A DNA stretch of 64,000 nt from Favolaschia claudopus (GCA_037176885.1 JAWWNJ010000046.1:868001-932000); one strand, 5' to 3'; shown: positions 45,871-56,885, counted from the stretch's first letter. Notes: generated by a model not told the origin, from the sequence alone. Numbers and translations: made by a program.

Positions 45871-46340
45871 CTACCGCAGAGGCTTAAAGTGCAAGGGTGG
45901 GCACGCATATTCATCCACATGCCCGTATTTCTTCACCTCAACGGGCTCTTCCTTCTCGTCCTTTGACTCGTCGCTGAATAGGTCGTCATCTTCGTCGTGA
46001 TAGAGTCGGTCCTGGTGGGCCTTAAATTGCTTCCACGTCTTGCCCGCCATGTCCTCCCGAATGTTCCCGCCCGCGAGGTAATACGACCCCTCCCTCTCCG
46101 CGTAATCCACTCCATCCCCTCGTTGACCACGACTAAGACCTCCTTCTGACGCTCGCCCGGGGTCATCAGTTTTGAGTCCTCCATTTCGCCTCAGGTTTTT
46201 GCCAGCACGAGGCGTCTGTGTGAAGACGATACGAGTGAATGGCTGGAGAAGGTCGGAGCATGTCTACTTCGAGGTAGCATGGTAGATCACAACCAATGCG
46301 CCCGATCCTCCACCATCGTGTTTGTCGTCCAGTAGAGTCG
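45871..46340 (-). pseudogene. 3' fragment of the LPxE-type acidic-tailed gene, copy A
   Basis: Matches the last third of the gene at 52077-53306. It carries an in-frame TAG within the ATSK region, and a one-base deletion shifts frame after EVLVVV relative to copy B. The acidic tail and the final KYGHVDEY...PLR remain recognisable in the shifted frame. The 5' two thirds are absent. Confidence 0.8.
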
Positions 46341-47635
46341 ATGCGAACACGGTGAGGGCTAGCGCATCGTGTACAGCGAAGACGAAGACACCAATTGTGA
46401 GAAATAGTGACGCTTTTCAGCGTCCATATCGTGGAGGCAGAAAATAGGTAAGCATAGAGGGAAGTGGAAAGCGTTGGCGACGCCTCTAGAAACTGTGTCC
46501 GCCTCGTACCTGCCGCGCTTTCGAAGCGGACAGATTAGATGGACACACGGTGCCACTCGGTTTGTCATGGGGAGGCCCTCGTCAATCGATGCTCCCCGCC
46601 CTGGAGCAACGGCGTCTGCCCCAGCACCGGATACAGCTTTGACAAGAGTAGACCAAACTGCATCCGAGCTCGGAATGCGACAGTGAGGAAAAGAAAGAAA
46701 ACCACCTCACCTTTGTTAACGCACAAAAAACGGGCGTATATAGCCGGGGCGTGTCGATTCCACTCCCTCCTCTGCTAAGCCGCATAGCTCTTCCTCCAAG
46801 GCACAGATCCAATGCATCAGCTGCCAAACCACACGCCTTCGGCGCTGCTGCGATACCTTAGCGGACAAGCGGATTGAAAAAAAGGCTCGGCCCCACTCCA
46901 AAACAATCTATGACGTCTCGACACAGCTCGCAAAAGATGCTGGATGTGAGCGCGGCAGCTCTCCTGAAGCTGAGGCAGTCTTCAGTGATCAACGGAAGTC
47001 TTGACTCTTGCGGCATTGAGTAAAAGATAATAGAAGATTATCGTCCACAGAGCGCCAGTGCAGCAGTCCACCCCCCGCCGTATGCCTCCGCAGTCGCGCG
47101 TTCAGGTCCATATGCAATCTACAAAGCCTGACTGCGAGCCTGAGGATTCGATTCAAGATTGGATTTATCCTCGCCAGGGAGGCCTGTTGAGGGCCGGAGG
47201 ACTCGAAGAAGTGGAAGAGGGGATGTAGTAGAAGTAGTAAAGTGTGGCGGAAGCGGCCGGGGGCTTGAAATGAATTTTCGCAATCCATGTTGCGGCGTCG
47301 TCGTGGCGGTCTCGGTGAAAAAGCGTCACAGCAGTCACATCGAAAACGCGGTCCCGTGACTTCAATCACTTACTAATTAGCCACTGCGCGAAGTTAAAGT
47401 TGTGGGCGGCAAGTCAAGATGTTCAATCCGTGAGGACAGAACACACTATTTCGATGCCCAGTTCGAGTTGAGGATTTATTTTCTGCAGATTTGCATATGC
47501 CGCCAGAGACATACTTACGCTATGAGTACAGTACTAAAATAGTTGAACCATCGGTTACAGTTAGACCCAAAAAAATACTTTGCAAGCTTCTGACATCTTC
47601 AAAATAATCAAAGACTTTCCGTCTTGTAATTCCTA
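46341..47635. other. Intergenic between copy A and an F-box-like gene
   Basis: No supported gene. Short frames at 46474-46686 (plus) and 46989-47369 (minus) lack family signal. Confidence 0.5.
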
Positions 47636-49100
47636 TCAATCCTCTTTACCAAACTCCAGATCCCACAAGGGATTTCTTCGAACCCTATGAAATGGTCTGC
47701 CGCTCCTCGTGCTATATTCAACCGGCTCATATTCTCCATCAAGCCATTCATATCCCAGAGGCACCGCTAGCGCCGCGCCGTTCTCAACTAACCGGCTATG
47801 CAGCCGCTGCTCCATCTTCCTTCGTACTCTCGAACGGAGATGCATATTCGTCCTGAGCGGAGTGCAAAATTGAAAGACGAGGCGTTTGCAGGCAGGAATT
47901 TGACGATGAAGCAGCGACTGCATAGATTCAGGTTCCCGCCACGGATATGGCCACCGAGTCTGCCATGGCCAAAAGTGATCGATGATCTTGGTCAGTGTAT
48001 AAAGGTTGTCGTCCTCGTCGACTTCGTCCAAGACACATCGAAAACTAACTCGAGAGAGGATAGGTGCACTTGCGATTTCGTTGATGAATATGTCCGCGGC
48101 ACAGCCGCGCTCATTTATCCAGAGATTAAGAGATTCGAGCGAGGGCAAATCCGGCAGCCTTCCGAATATCAGATCTGCTTCTGAGCGAGAAAGGTAAGAC
48201 AAGGCGTCGAAAATTCATAAGTGAATTGATCAAATACCTTCGAATCCCGGATCCACCACCAAATTCACAAGAGTCGGAGCACAAAATCGCAAGAGCTCGT
48301 GCAAACTGTCAAGGCGGTACGGTGTACTTTGGAAGATATCTCCGATGCAGAGGTTGGTGATTCTGCGTGGTTGAGAAGCCGCAATCAATCGAGAAATAGG
48401 GTCCGCGCGCCAAACGTCTGTACAGGTCCTGATTTCGATATGTTCCAAAGCAGTGAGATCGAAAGGCGCTGGATCGTCGGCATCCGACCCGCGATGCTGG
48501 GAATCCGCTCCCAGAGATACGTTGGCGAAAAGAAGACTCTTGAGGGGACCGCATGCACCGAGTACATGGGTCAATTGATTATAGGTCAGATCCAGCCGAG
48601 AGAGACGAAGGCTTCGAATGTTTGGGAATAATGCCAGGTATGAAACTAACATCGCGGTAGCGACGCAGTCGCCGTATCCGGTCTGTTTCCACTCGACGGA
48701 ACGTACGCGAGGCATGGTGGGAATGAGAGGTGGACCAGAATATTCGTGCAAGAGCGTCGCCGATGCCAGTTTTCGATGACGCTTGAGCCATTTCTCGTCC
48801 GGTTGAGAGAATTTCACGATTTTCGGGATCGTCTTCAAAGCAGGAGTCCGAGCGAGCATGCCGAGCCACCGAGTAAAGTCTTCCACGCATGCAAAATGGA
48901 TCATCGAGAAAAGATGTATAATTGCGAGCGAGCGGGTCGCGCTGGATGCCAAACACATCGCGCGGAGAGAGTCGACGTCGTGGGCGTTGTAGGCAGTGAT
49001 TTCGTGGCCAATTTCGGCAGGAATACGAGACCCTGCAGAAGCGCAAGCTATCAAAAACATCTCGCCAGGTATCAGAGATGTACCTACATAGGCACTGCAT
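47636..49100 (-). CDS. F-box-like protein, three exons (450 aa)
   Basis: Exons 49100-49088 (13 bases), 49032-48238 and 48180-47636, phases 1 and 1, 451 codons with the stop. The short first exon splices MQCLW onto SRIPAEIGHEITAYNAHD, an F-box-like start also seen in the 56.9-58.7 kb paralogue. HLFSMIHFACVEDFTRWLGML and KFSQPDEKWLKRHRK follow, then leucine-rich strands and a C-terminal half with LPSLESLNLWINE and WLDGEYEPVEYSTRSGRPF. The paralogue shows the same blocks and the same intron positions. Role as a ubiquitin-ligase adaptor is inferred from the F-box-like region only. Confidence 0.8.
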
Positions 49101-49586
49101 CTCCCACCGTCAACAATTTCTTTCGAGCTCAATTTCAAGGTGGTGGAAGAACGAAGGAGGGCAATGCCAGTGCCACGATCATCATCAACCGCTCGGCTCG
49201 ATCCGGTTCACTGCCCGGAACATCCCGCAGTGTTCAATCGAGACTTTATCAAGGCGATTTTTTTCCTGCACCGTTGAAAATTACATTCATTCTACAACAT
49301 TTGGCATCCATGAAATTTGTTCTAAGTTTACCTAGCTACATTATCATACACCCCTCCGTTTCTCTCATTTCAATAGATCCATCACCAAGAATCCGCCAAC
49401 TCCACCGTCGCAAACTGGGTTGTACTCTCAGAATACAGCGGTCCATTCGCTTCGACCGCAGCAGCGTGTAGATGAAGCATCACTCGGGTGATCATCACGA
49501 CAGATATGCTGCAGTGAGTTAAATTGGGATTCAGACGCGTTAAGCAAAATAAAAATGGTGCTTACGATGCTGTTGGCCAGCCAAGG
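49101..49586. other. Intergenic upstream of the F-box-like gene
   Basis: Nothing beyond promoter sequence of the minus-strand F-box-like gene and the 3' flank of the DUF6533 gene. Confidence 0.5.
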
Positions 49587-51056
49587 CTACCCGCTGTAGA
49601 GAACTATAGGAGAAGAAAGGAATGAGTGAGAAAGCAGATATTTGAGGTAGAGGGCAATCCCCACATCGCCAAACTGAAAGAGTAAGAATAATGAGTTTTA
49701 TGCTGAGGTGTCGGTCAGGGAATGCTAACGTGGTACATAACAATATTCGCAAGGTTGGCGAGACAAACGACGCTGTTCGATATATTGGTCAGACTAATAA
49801 AGTTCGCTCCGGACAGTATTTAAATAAATCACCCAAAATACAAGACACCTGAATCCACTTGTATCAAAAGAAATGTCAAGATAGCAAAGACTTCCTTACC
49901 ATCCCGAACCATAATCTCCCAAAGCGACACCGTCCGATAAGAAAATAGTCGTCTCAATGGAACCTTCACTCGTCTGAGCGAACGGTATACCGTCAGGCCG
50001 AAGGCAATTGTCTCGCATGCAAGTCTACATGATCATCACACTGAATGAATATTTGTGAGTGAGTTGAATGTGACGTACTCTGCGCCCCAGGCGATCGCTA
50101 GCCCTGTTCAAGTTCTTCAGAGGAGAAATTAGAATTACACTGAGGTGCAGCTTACGATGATCGCTATATGAAAACATTCACTCAGCTTTGATACAAGACG
50201 GAAAGGTCATTGCGAAGCGAAAACGAACTGCGTTCGAGACAAAGGCGTATGACATCCCAAGAAAGTGGCATTCGAATCATGGTCGAGTCCGTCTGCACTA
50301 TCCGGAAGAACCGCCCACTAACGAACACTCATAGATCAAGCTACGCATACGACGAATATTTGTGAGGAATACTTACCGCTCCAATTCCAACAGTTGCGAA
50401 TGCTGGTAGAAGCAGAACCGCAAGGATCCGCTTATCCAGGTCGTACATGGCATAAACCCGCAAAATAATTGTGCCTGTCTTCGTTTAGCAAGAAACTTGT
50501 TGATAGAACGTACACCTCACAGCCGATAACGAACTGCTGCACGACGAGGAGGAGCTGACGCACAGTGTGGATGCGATTACACCTGTGTCAGAGGAGAGGT
50601 CAACTCAAACATATCAAATGCGAAGATATTTGCATACATCTAATCGGTTGAGACGGCAAGAAAATCATAGGATGAAGGACGCACTTCGGGAGGATATTTG
50701 ACAAGTGTTGTCCCGAGCAGGGCGATTGTGACCGCCAACGAGAGGTAGCGGACAAGAAGAAACCATCGAGCGCCCCGATTGCGCGCGCGGCCGGGAATCC
50801 AGACGTACGTGCCTTCGTCGCCGAATGTCAAAAGGTAGTCGTACGCCAAAATCACTGAGATCATATTCGCGCGGGTAAGGAGATTATCGACGAAAGTTTC
50901 CAGCGGGAGACTGACCAAATGCGGCCAGGTAGAGCGAGACCACCAATCTCCTGCGCAGCTGTGGGTCAGTTTCGAGCGCGAAAAAAATGCTAGTGAGTAA
51001 AATATGCACCCATCTTTGGCCAGGGTGAGATCAGCTATGGCGGGATGTGCGCTCAT
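49587..51056 (-). CDS. DUF6533 multi-pass membrane protein
   Basis: ATG at 51056 (MSAHPAIADLTLAKDG), then spliced pieces GDWWSRSTWPHL and VILAYDYLLTFGDEGTYVW, the DUF6533 signature (YDYLLT-x-x-DE-x-x-x-W). Further minus-strand exons carry RWFLLVRYLSLAVTIALLGT, LLLVVQQFVIG, TIILRVYAMYDLDKRILAVLLL, ETIAFGLTVYRSLRR, LWEIMVRDGVLYF and LTNISNSVVCLANLANIVMYH, giving about six to seven helices with the usual RVYA(M/L)Y motif. DUF6533 proteins are an expanded mushroom family of seven-helix receptor-like proteins with unknown ligand. The stop near 49587 and some internal exon ends are approximate. Confidence 0.75.
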
Positions 51057-52076
51057 TGTCTCGCTGTGAAAGGATTAGGCATCGAAAGCCCACAGAGGTC
51101 ACCCGCGCTATAATAAATACCTGCTTCGTACGTGAAGCTTACCCCGCGCCCGCGGCCTTTTCATTGTGATTCATATTTCCACCAGTCAATCCAGGATCGA
51201 TGAATACCTGTTCGGTAGTCAGAGCTACTCTAGTGTTTCTCGGCGCAGTGCAAACTTACAGCAATCTCGACGGAGCGGGAGCAAATTTAATTAAAAGCCG
51301 TGATGCTGGGTGTGATATCTCTGTTCGAACAGATTTGCCAACTGTCAAAAGCGGCACAGCCGATGCAGAGCAATTGAAGAACGGGGTGATGCGGACCCCG
51401 GGTTCGGAGCATCGAGGAAAAGATATGGACTGTTGAATATCGTGGATTCCGACGAGCGGTCGCAGCGTAATTAAATTCGAAGCGTCGGTCGCTTTTGTCT
51501 GCGACGGCCGTTCAGATTCAGGTCTTGAGCAGATCTCACAGAGCCATTTCAGCCTGTGTATGGGATTGGTGACGGTCAGGGTACCGTCTTGCGCCGCTGC
51601 CTAGTACCAATCTGCCAGAGTACTACGGATGAGTTGTAACATCGTAATGGAACCACAGATACAATATCATGGAATAATTTTGACGCACGTTTGAAATGGC
51701 CTTCGACGCCGCCTTGCTGTGCTCCCGTATACGCGGACCTGTGGTTTTGGCCCGCCAATTGACGACCATTCCGGGAGGCGTCATACTAAGCCGCGGTAGA
51801 GACCAGAGTGAGCGGCGTCGTAAAGAATTCAGGGGAAAAAAGAAAGGAAACAGCCATAGCCGTTGAGAGGCGCGTCGTAGGTGGTTGAAGAGTTGAAGGA
51901 GTTATGGATAGCGTGAGAAAAGCTGATCATGATGTAACATTACGCTGACGTTGCGCCTCTGGGCTCGAGCCTCACCAGTCAGTACTAGTACTCACCACTC
52001 TTCTTTTACATAGACTTGGATTCAGATTCAACGCAGCGACGTGCGACTGCTAGGATTCTCGAGCTTCACTGTCAAT
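51057..52076. other. Divergent intergenic region, 1 kb
   Basis: Lies between the minus-strand DUF6533 start and the plus-strand LPxE-type gene. Short frames inside (for example 51200-51436) are not supported. Confidence 0.5.
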
Positions 52077-53306
52077 ATGCCTGGGCCGACCAACAATAAA
52101 AAGAACAAAAAGAAGCAGCAAAAGAAGGATAAGAGCCCTCCGACGCAGCAGGATGCCATGCTGAATCAGCCTAGCGCACTGAATCAGCAGCCTCGCACGC
52201 CGGAGTCGACTCGAAGTATACCGAATGACCAGATTCAGTTGGGCAGCCTCTTCCTATGCTTGCTTCCACGCGAAATGCGGGACGAAATCTATTCACATCT
52301 TCTTCTTTCGACGCGTCTCGTATCTGGTGAACGAGCCCACGGCCGCATCGATCGACGACGCATCGGTTCCGTACCACACGCTCTCGCCATCCTCCGAACC
52401 TGTCGACAAGTGCACGCAGAAATCGGACGTACATGGCTCCAGCAGATCCTCTTCAGCTTCGAAACCCCCGAGGCAATGCTCAACAAGCTAGCCAATATCC
52501 CGCTTGCGACCCGTGCCCTCATTCGACATGTACGCGTCTCCGGCGACCCCCTCATGCTCTCCTGGCCAGAGGACAGCGTGTATTATCGCACCCACCAGGT
52601 GCTCAAGCTGCTACCCGGCCTTGCTCTCGAACGATTGACCGTCCTTGCTGGACGCGTACCCGAAGTCAGCTACCAGACGCTCGATAAGCTCGTTCGCCAC
52701 AGCGCAGGGTGGAAAGAGCTCCGGTTTCTGGCGTTCAATTCCGTTTTCCTTGGATATAAGGACGAACCGCTTGGTTTTGGCGGGTTGGATGAGGACATGT
52801 ATCTACGTGTACCTCAGCCTGCGGCATGGCAAGACGTATTGGACAAACGCGATGGTGCAGGATCTGGCGCATCGGTCGTGATCTACCGCGCAACCTCGAA
52901 GCAGCCATGCTCCGTGCTTCTCCAGCCATCTAGTCGAGCCGTTTTCGCACAAACGCTTCCCGCGGGCAAAAACCTGAAGACTTTTGGCAAGATGGAGGAC
53001 TCAAAGCTGATGTCCCCGGGCGAGCGTCAGAAGGAGGTGTTAGTCGTGGTCAAGCGAGGGGATGGGGTGGATTACGCGGAGAAGGAAGGATCGCCTTACC
53101 TCGCAAGCGGGGACATTCGGGAGGACATGGAGGGCCAAACGTGGAAGCAATTCAAGGCCGACCAAGACCGACGCTTTCACGACGACGATGACGACCTATT
53201 CAGTGACTTGTTGGAAGACGAGGAAGACGAGCCTGTTGAGGTGGAGAAATATGGGCATGTGGATGAATATGTGTGGCCGCCCTTGCACTTCGAGCCCCTG
53301 CGGTAG
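52077..53306 (+). CDS. LPxE F-box-like protein with acidic tail, intact copy B (409 aa)
   Basis: ATG at 52077 (MPGPTNNKKNKKKQQKK) to TAG at 53304-53306, no introns. After a lysine-rich, probably nuclear N-terminus, residues about 70-95 read LCLLPREMRDEIYSHLLLST. This is the LP-x-E-x-R-x-x-IY pattern of the fungal F-box-like/DUF7730 type. Then come ALAILRTCRQVHAEIGRTWL and a mixed alpha/beta body. The C-terminal quarter is charged (DDDDDLFSDLLEDEEDEPVE) and ends KYGHVDEYVWPPLHFEPLR. The 3' third recurs as decayed fragments at 45871-46340 and 63549-63695, so this locus looks like the source or the surviving member. Function unknown. Confidence 0.75.
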   Translation: MPGPTNNKKNKKKQQKKDKSPPTQQDAMLNQPSALNQQPRTPESTRSIPNDQIQLGSLFLCLLPREMRDEIYSHLLLSTRLVSGERAHGRIDRRRIGSVPHALAILRTCRQVHAEIGRTWLQQILFSFETPEAMLNKLANIPLATRALIRHVRVSGDPLMLSWPEDSVYYRTHQVLKLLPGLALERLTVLAGRVPEVSYQTLDKLVRHSAGWKELRFLAFNSVFLGYKDEPLGFGGLDEDMYLRVPQPAAWQDVLDKRDGAGSGASVVIYRATSKQPCSVLLQPSSRAVFAQTLPAGKNLKTFGKMEDSKLMSPGERQKEVLVVVKRGDGVDYAEKEGSPYLASGDIREDMEGQTWKQFKADQDRRFHDDDDDLFSDLLEDEEDEPVEVEKYGHVDEYVWPPLHFEPLR

Positions 53307-53856
53307 GCTGAGGCCGCCGGTAGCGCAGGGGACTGTTCTTGCGTCGATTTCTTGATTTTTTTTTTGTCACTGGGACCCGACTCTCTCAGCTGATCGTGTA
53401 ATCTTTTTTGTCACCTACGAATATGCCTTACAGCTTGTAGTTTCTTCATCTCACCTCCTGCAATACCACCTCCTATGCTAGGTCCCCGCAGAGCCCGAGT
53501 ATAATTCCGATAAAACCGATGTCGGCCCAGGTTTTTTGCAAATTCCCGAAAAGGAAATTTCGCTCCTCCTGCCTTTCGCCTCCATCGTCGTCTATGGATC
53601 TCCACCGTCTCAGGCTTTCCACAGCTGTCCCTTGGCTCTCGATGATACTGTCTTTGTCTACGGAAGGTCTCCAGGCAACGACTATGGTGACTACCGCACC
53701 AGCTCGGGCCTGCAAAGTCAGACACACCTAAGACTTCCGCACAGCGGAAGGATCGAAAAGTGTCTGAGATAACGGTTCCCAGCTCCCCCCAAAAAACTAT
53801 AAGTTTAGGACCACCCCCGTGCTAGAGGACTCACAATTCGTTGCTCAACTCCCACA
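53307..53856 (+). promoter_or_regulatory. Conserved spacer, copy B: promoter of the orphan membrane gene
   Basis: Contains the palindrome CTTCCGC-ACA-GCGGAAG at 53734-53750 and CTATAAG near 53798, about 55 bases before the ATG. Also carries the open frame seen in copy A (53536-53772), with small indels. As 3' flank of one gene and promoter of the next, its conservation could be simple recency of duplication. Confidence 0.6.
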
Positions 53857-55333
53857 ATGGCTCCCTACCTTGTGGCGACTACCTCGTCCTCGTCTTCTTA
53901 CCCGTTGTCCCTTTCGTCGCCCGTTGTGAGGGTGTTGTTGGCGTTTGTGTTCGTTGTTGTTGGGCTGGGTGCAGTGTGTGCGTTGGTCGTGGTGTGCGTG
54001 CAGAAGGTGGTGAAGGTCGTGGAGAAGAGGGGGGAGGTTTTGCGGGAGAGTGTCAAGGACGTCGAGGTATGTGACTGGAATATCTCTTGGTCATCGCTCT
54101 GACTTGAGCTCTGTAGGACTGCGGCGAGTCTCTCGTCAGCGTCGCTTCAGTTGAGAAGGTGCGTTCGCCCTCTTCACATTATGCTATACTTTACTCAGAG
54201 CCCTTCTAGACGGAGGACTCCATACTCCCGATTCCTGAGAACATTGTCTCACCCCAGGTATGCTATGTCCCCTGCTAGCCCTTTCCTGCTTCTAATGCCT
54301 GACTGTCGTTATAAGGATACTGCGCCTACAAGCATCAATGACGGAAACCTCCAAATTTCGTCCATGCGCTATCCATTGGCACGCGTAATCGAGACAGGCG
54401 CGACATATACCCGCCCACGCCGCTCACCTGCGAAGGTCCCGTCTGCTCCTTCGCCGCTTCGTGCTTGTATCTTTTCGGAGAGTGACTTTCTGGTGGAGGT
54501 ATGAATTCGTGTTTCCGTTTGACCACGTTACTCAACGAGCTGTTCAGGAGGAAGAGGTCGTCGTAATTGCACCTCACGGTGAAGACCTGACCGCTGTGAC
54601 CAAAGAGGTTCACATGTCTGTTATGCCTATGAGCACTGTGCTTGCTGTACGTATCATCTTTGCTCATACATTTGTTTTCTGTTCTGACATCTACCGACAG
54701 ACTCGCTCGCACCTTCGCCCCGTCGTCGCTGCCTCCGCTCGCTTCGACATCATCCGTCGCTCCGCCATCGGCCCGTCACCATTACGCGAGGTCACCAACA
54801 CCTACGCCGTCGATGCCGCTCCTGAGGCACCCTCCATCGCCGTCAGTGTCGCCGCCGTCCTTCGCAGCGCATGCTCGGACTCGTTCGACGACATTACCTC
54901 GTGCCTCACCGACTCCGACGACGAAAACGAGGACCCCTTCTCGTTCGACGTTGGTTTCAGCATAACCGACATCACTCCGACCCCGACGTTTGTACCTGCG
55001 CCTGCGCCTGCACCCGACCTCGACATCCCCACCATCGTCGTCGTATCGTGCAGCTCCGACAACCTCGCGGCGATCTCCAAGCCCACGGGTCGGCAGCGCA
55101 GCAACTCGTTCATGGGGTGGAAGCAAGGGCACGCTCCGGCTGCTTTGCGGGGGAATGTCAAGCGGGAGAGTGGGAGTGGGGGAGCAAAGGAGAACGAGGG
55201 TTTCCTTACCGTTTCGTACACGGTCAAGGAAAAGATCCCGCCCAAGAAGTCGCGTCGCAGTGCTATCCGGTTTTGGTGCGTTCTCTTGCCCAATCTTTAT
55301 TTTCGCCTCAGCTTCCTGACCGCTTTCTTTAGA
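53857..55333 (+). CDS. Orphan single-pass membrane protein, copy B, seven exons (385 aa)
   Basis: Exons 53857-54066, 54117-54158, 54210-54257, 54316-54498, 54548-54646, 54701-55275 and 55333. All introns but the last are phase 0. The last splits TG from A, so splicing itself creates the stop codon. If that intron is retained, translation would run on to 55528. The protein starts MAPYLVATTSSSSS, spans the membrane once (VVRVLLAFVFVVVGLGAVCAL), then has a basic helix, PIPENIVSPQ, HMSVMPMSTVLA, an Asp/Glu-rich stretch, a Pro/Ala run and SKPTGRQRSNSFMGWKQG near the end. The lack of a classic signal peptide and the basic flank after the helix suggest the long part is cytosolic. No known family. 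Confidence 0.75.
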
Positions 55334-55922
55334 ATCTTGTCTGTCCAGAGCAGGCTATATACCCATCCGTGCTTTATGCTGGTTTCCATTCTCTATCATA
55401 CCTATGTTGCCCTCTCTATGTTGCCCTCTCTATATGCCCCCCTATGCAATCCCTTTTTTTCTCTGCTTCTTCGTCGAGTGAATTTGAGCGATGAGCTTCG
55501 AATGACTTCAAATTTGTTCTTTCTCTAACTTCTTGTCTGAAAAATTGAACTTCAAGAAAACCTAACTACTCAGCGCTTCTAATGACTTGAAAATCTTTCT
55601 TCTTCTTTCGATTTCATGGCTTACTTGGCTAGCTGAGGTGTGGCATTCACCCATATTGACCTGGGACCCGGTACACAATACGTATATCGACGCGACTTGA
55701 GGCATCCATGGCTCGCCACCATGAATCACGATCCACCATGAGCTCGACGCTGCAGGCAGTGACGAGCAAGAATTTCAAAGAGCCTCAGAAGGGACTGAGA
55801 TACACGCATTGAAATTGAGTAAAATTACATCGATACAAAATACAGCTTCGTAAATTATTCTCTCGCTTCTATTATGCAGTCTAGTTTCGTCGTATCATCG
55901 CCGCGCTCGCTTCGTGGGTCAT
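55334..55922. other. Intergenic, 3' flank of copy B
   Basis: The duplication homology ends near 55490. No gene is supported in the remainder. Confidence 0.5.
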
Positions 55923-56250
55923 TTACCACGTCTTCTTTCCCTTGCCTGCATCTTCGATGCCTCGGGCAATCTTGTTGGTTCCTCCCTCCACTCCGTTTCC
56001 GACCGATTGGACTGCATCGCCCAGAGGCTTTCCGTAGCTTCCAGTAACGCCGGTGATAGTGTCGCCCACTGTGAGAAGAACGTCAGCGACAGTGAAAAGT
56101 CTGAAGAGTTGCCAAGGCACCTCCGCGACCAGCGACACCAACTATGTTACCGGCAGTGCCCAGGAGGCCGCCGACGCCGTTGCCGACTGTGGATGTTACA
56201 GCGGTGACGCCGCCAGAGACGCCAGTGTTTTTCTCTTCGCCGAAAGCCAT
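55923..56250 (-). CDS. Small glycine-rich protein, two exons (91 aa)
   Basis: Exons 56250-56121 and 56068-55923, phase-1 intron of 52 bases, 92 codons with TAA. The N-terminus MAFGEEKNTGVSGGV is followed by alternating Gly/Val/Thr repeats (TSTVGNGVGGLLGTAGNI), then VGDTITGVTGSYGKPLGDAV and a charged end (EDAGKGKKTW). Small proteins with this VGDTITGVTGS-GKP-GDA pattern occur widely in basidiomycetes with unknown function. They look like amphipathic, membrane-associating or stress-related proteins. A TATAAAA at 56397-56404 fits a leader that may contain an intron. Confidence 0.75.
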
Positions 56251-56885
56251 CGTTTATATATCTTTTCAAATAGGCCTTGGTGAGTGGAGACATACCGCTA
56301 CGAGGGTCCGCAACTTACGAGCGGTAGAGTGGGAAGGATTTGAGGTGTACTGTGGGGTGGGTGGGTGTTTAGATGCTGGAGAATGAACGCTACCGCATTT
56401 TATAGACTTGGGCCGTGGAGCAGCCAAAACAATGACGTGTGTCATCGGGCGGAAGATACACTTTGGGATGAGGGAAGAGTCAAGACATAGACATAGGTCG
56501 CAGAAGCGATTGCAACAAGGTTTGGTCGAGTGCAGTCTCCGCGAACATAGAGTTGTATAGCCGCGAGTATTGAGATTCTTTGAAAATGGCTTGGACGCGG
56601 AGCTCAGTAAGTATGCGGCCGCTTTCGTCTGCTTTCGTGCAACGATCATGCGGGTTTGACTTTGGGATTGACAATACATATGTGATGCAGGTGAGCTGCC
56701 GAGCGCTGAGCGCTGCGCAGGCAACTGGCAACTTGTGGCAAGAACCAGGGCCGCCGGAATGTATGAGTCACTGTGTGACTGTACGCAAAAGGCAATTGGT
56801 CAAAGCGCCATCAGATATCAGTCACGCCGCTCTTCGTTCCTTTGACCGCGACCATCACCGAGTTGACCTGAGTGGCGTGTGCTGC
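56251..56885. other. Divergent intergenic region
   Basis: Promoters of the small glycine-rich gene (TATAAAA at 56397-56404, minus) and of the F-box-like gene to the right. The long frame running from 56580 into the F-box-like gene is open by chance upstream of the 13-base first exon. Confidence 0.5.
56397..56404 (-). promoter_or_regulatory. TATA box of the small glycine-rich gene
   Basis: TATAAAAT on the minus strand, about 150 bases upstream of the ATG at 56250. Confidence 0.45.

Larger units (their letters stand above)
43695..46340 (-). repeat. Left arm (copy A) of an inverted segmental duplication
   Basis: About 2.6 kb whose reverse complement matches about 52840-55490. Homology covers the 3' part of the LPxE-type gene, its spacer, the whole orphan membrane gene and about 150 bases of 3' flank ending at GTCGAGTGA. 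Gene content, intron positions and the spacer palindrome all match. Confidence 0.85.
52840..55490 (+). repeat. Right arm (copy B) of the inverted segmental duplication
   Basis: Inverted match of 43695-46340. Left boundary near GGACAAACGCGATGG inside the LPxE-type gene, right boundary after GTCGAGTGA. The two arms are separated by about 6.5 kb holding an F-box-like gene and a DUF6533 gene. Confidence 0.85.

Noticed and set aside
56580..56885. Upstream extension of the F-box-like frame (about 100 residues)
   Set aside because: The paralogue and the splice signals support a 13-base first exon at 56886. The extension lacks conservation.
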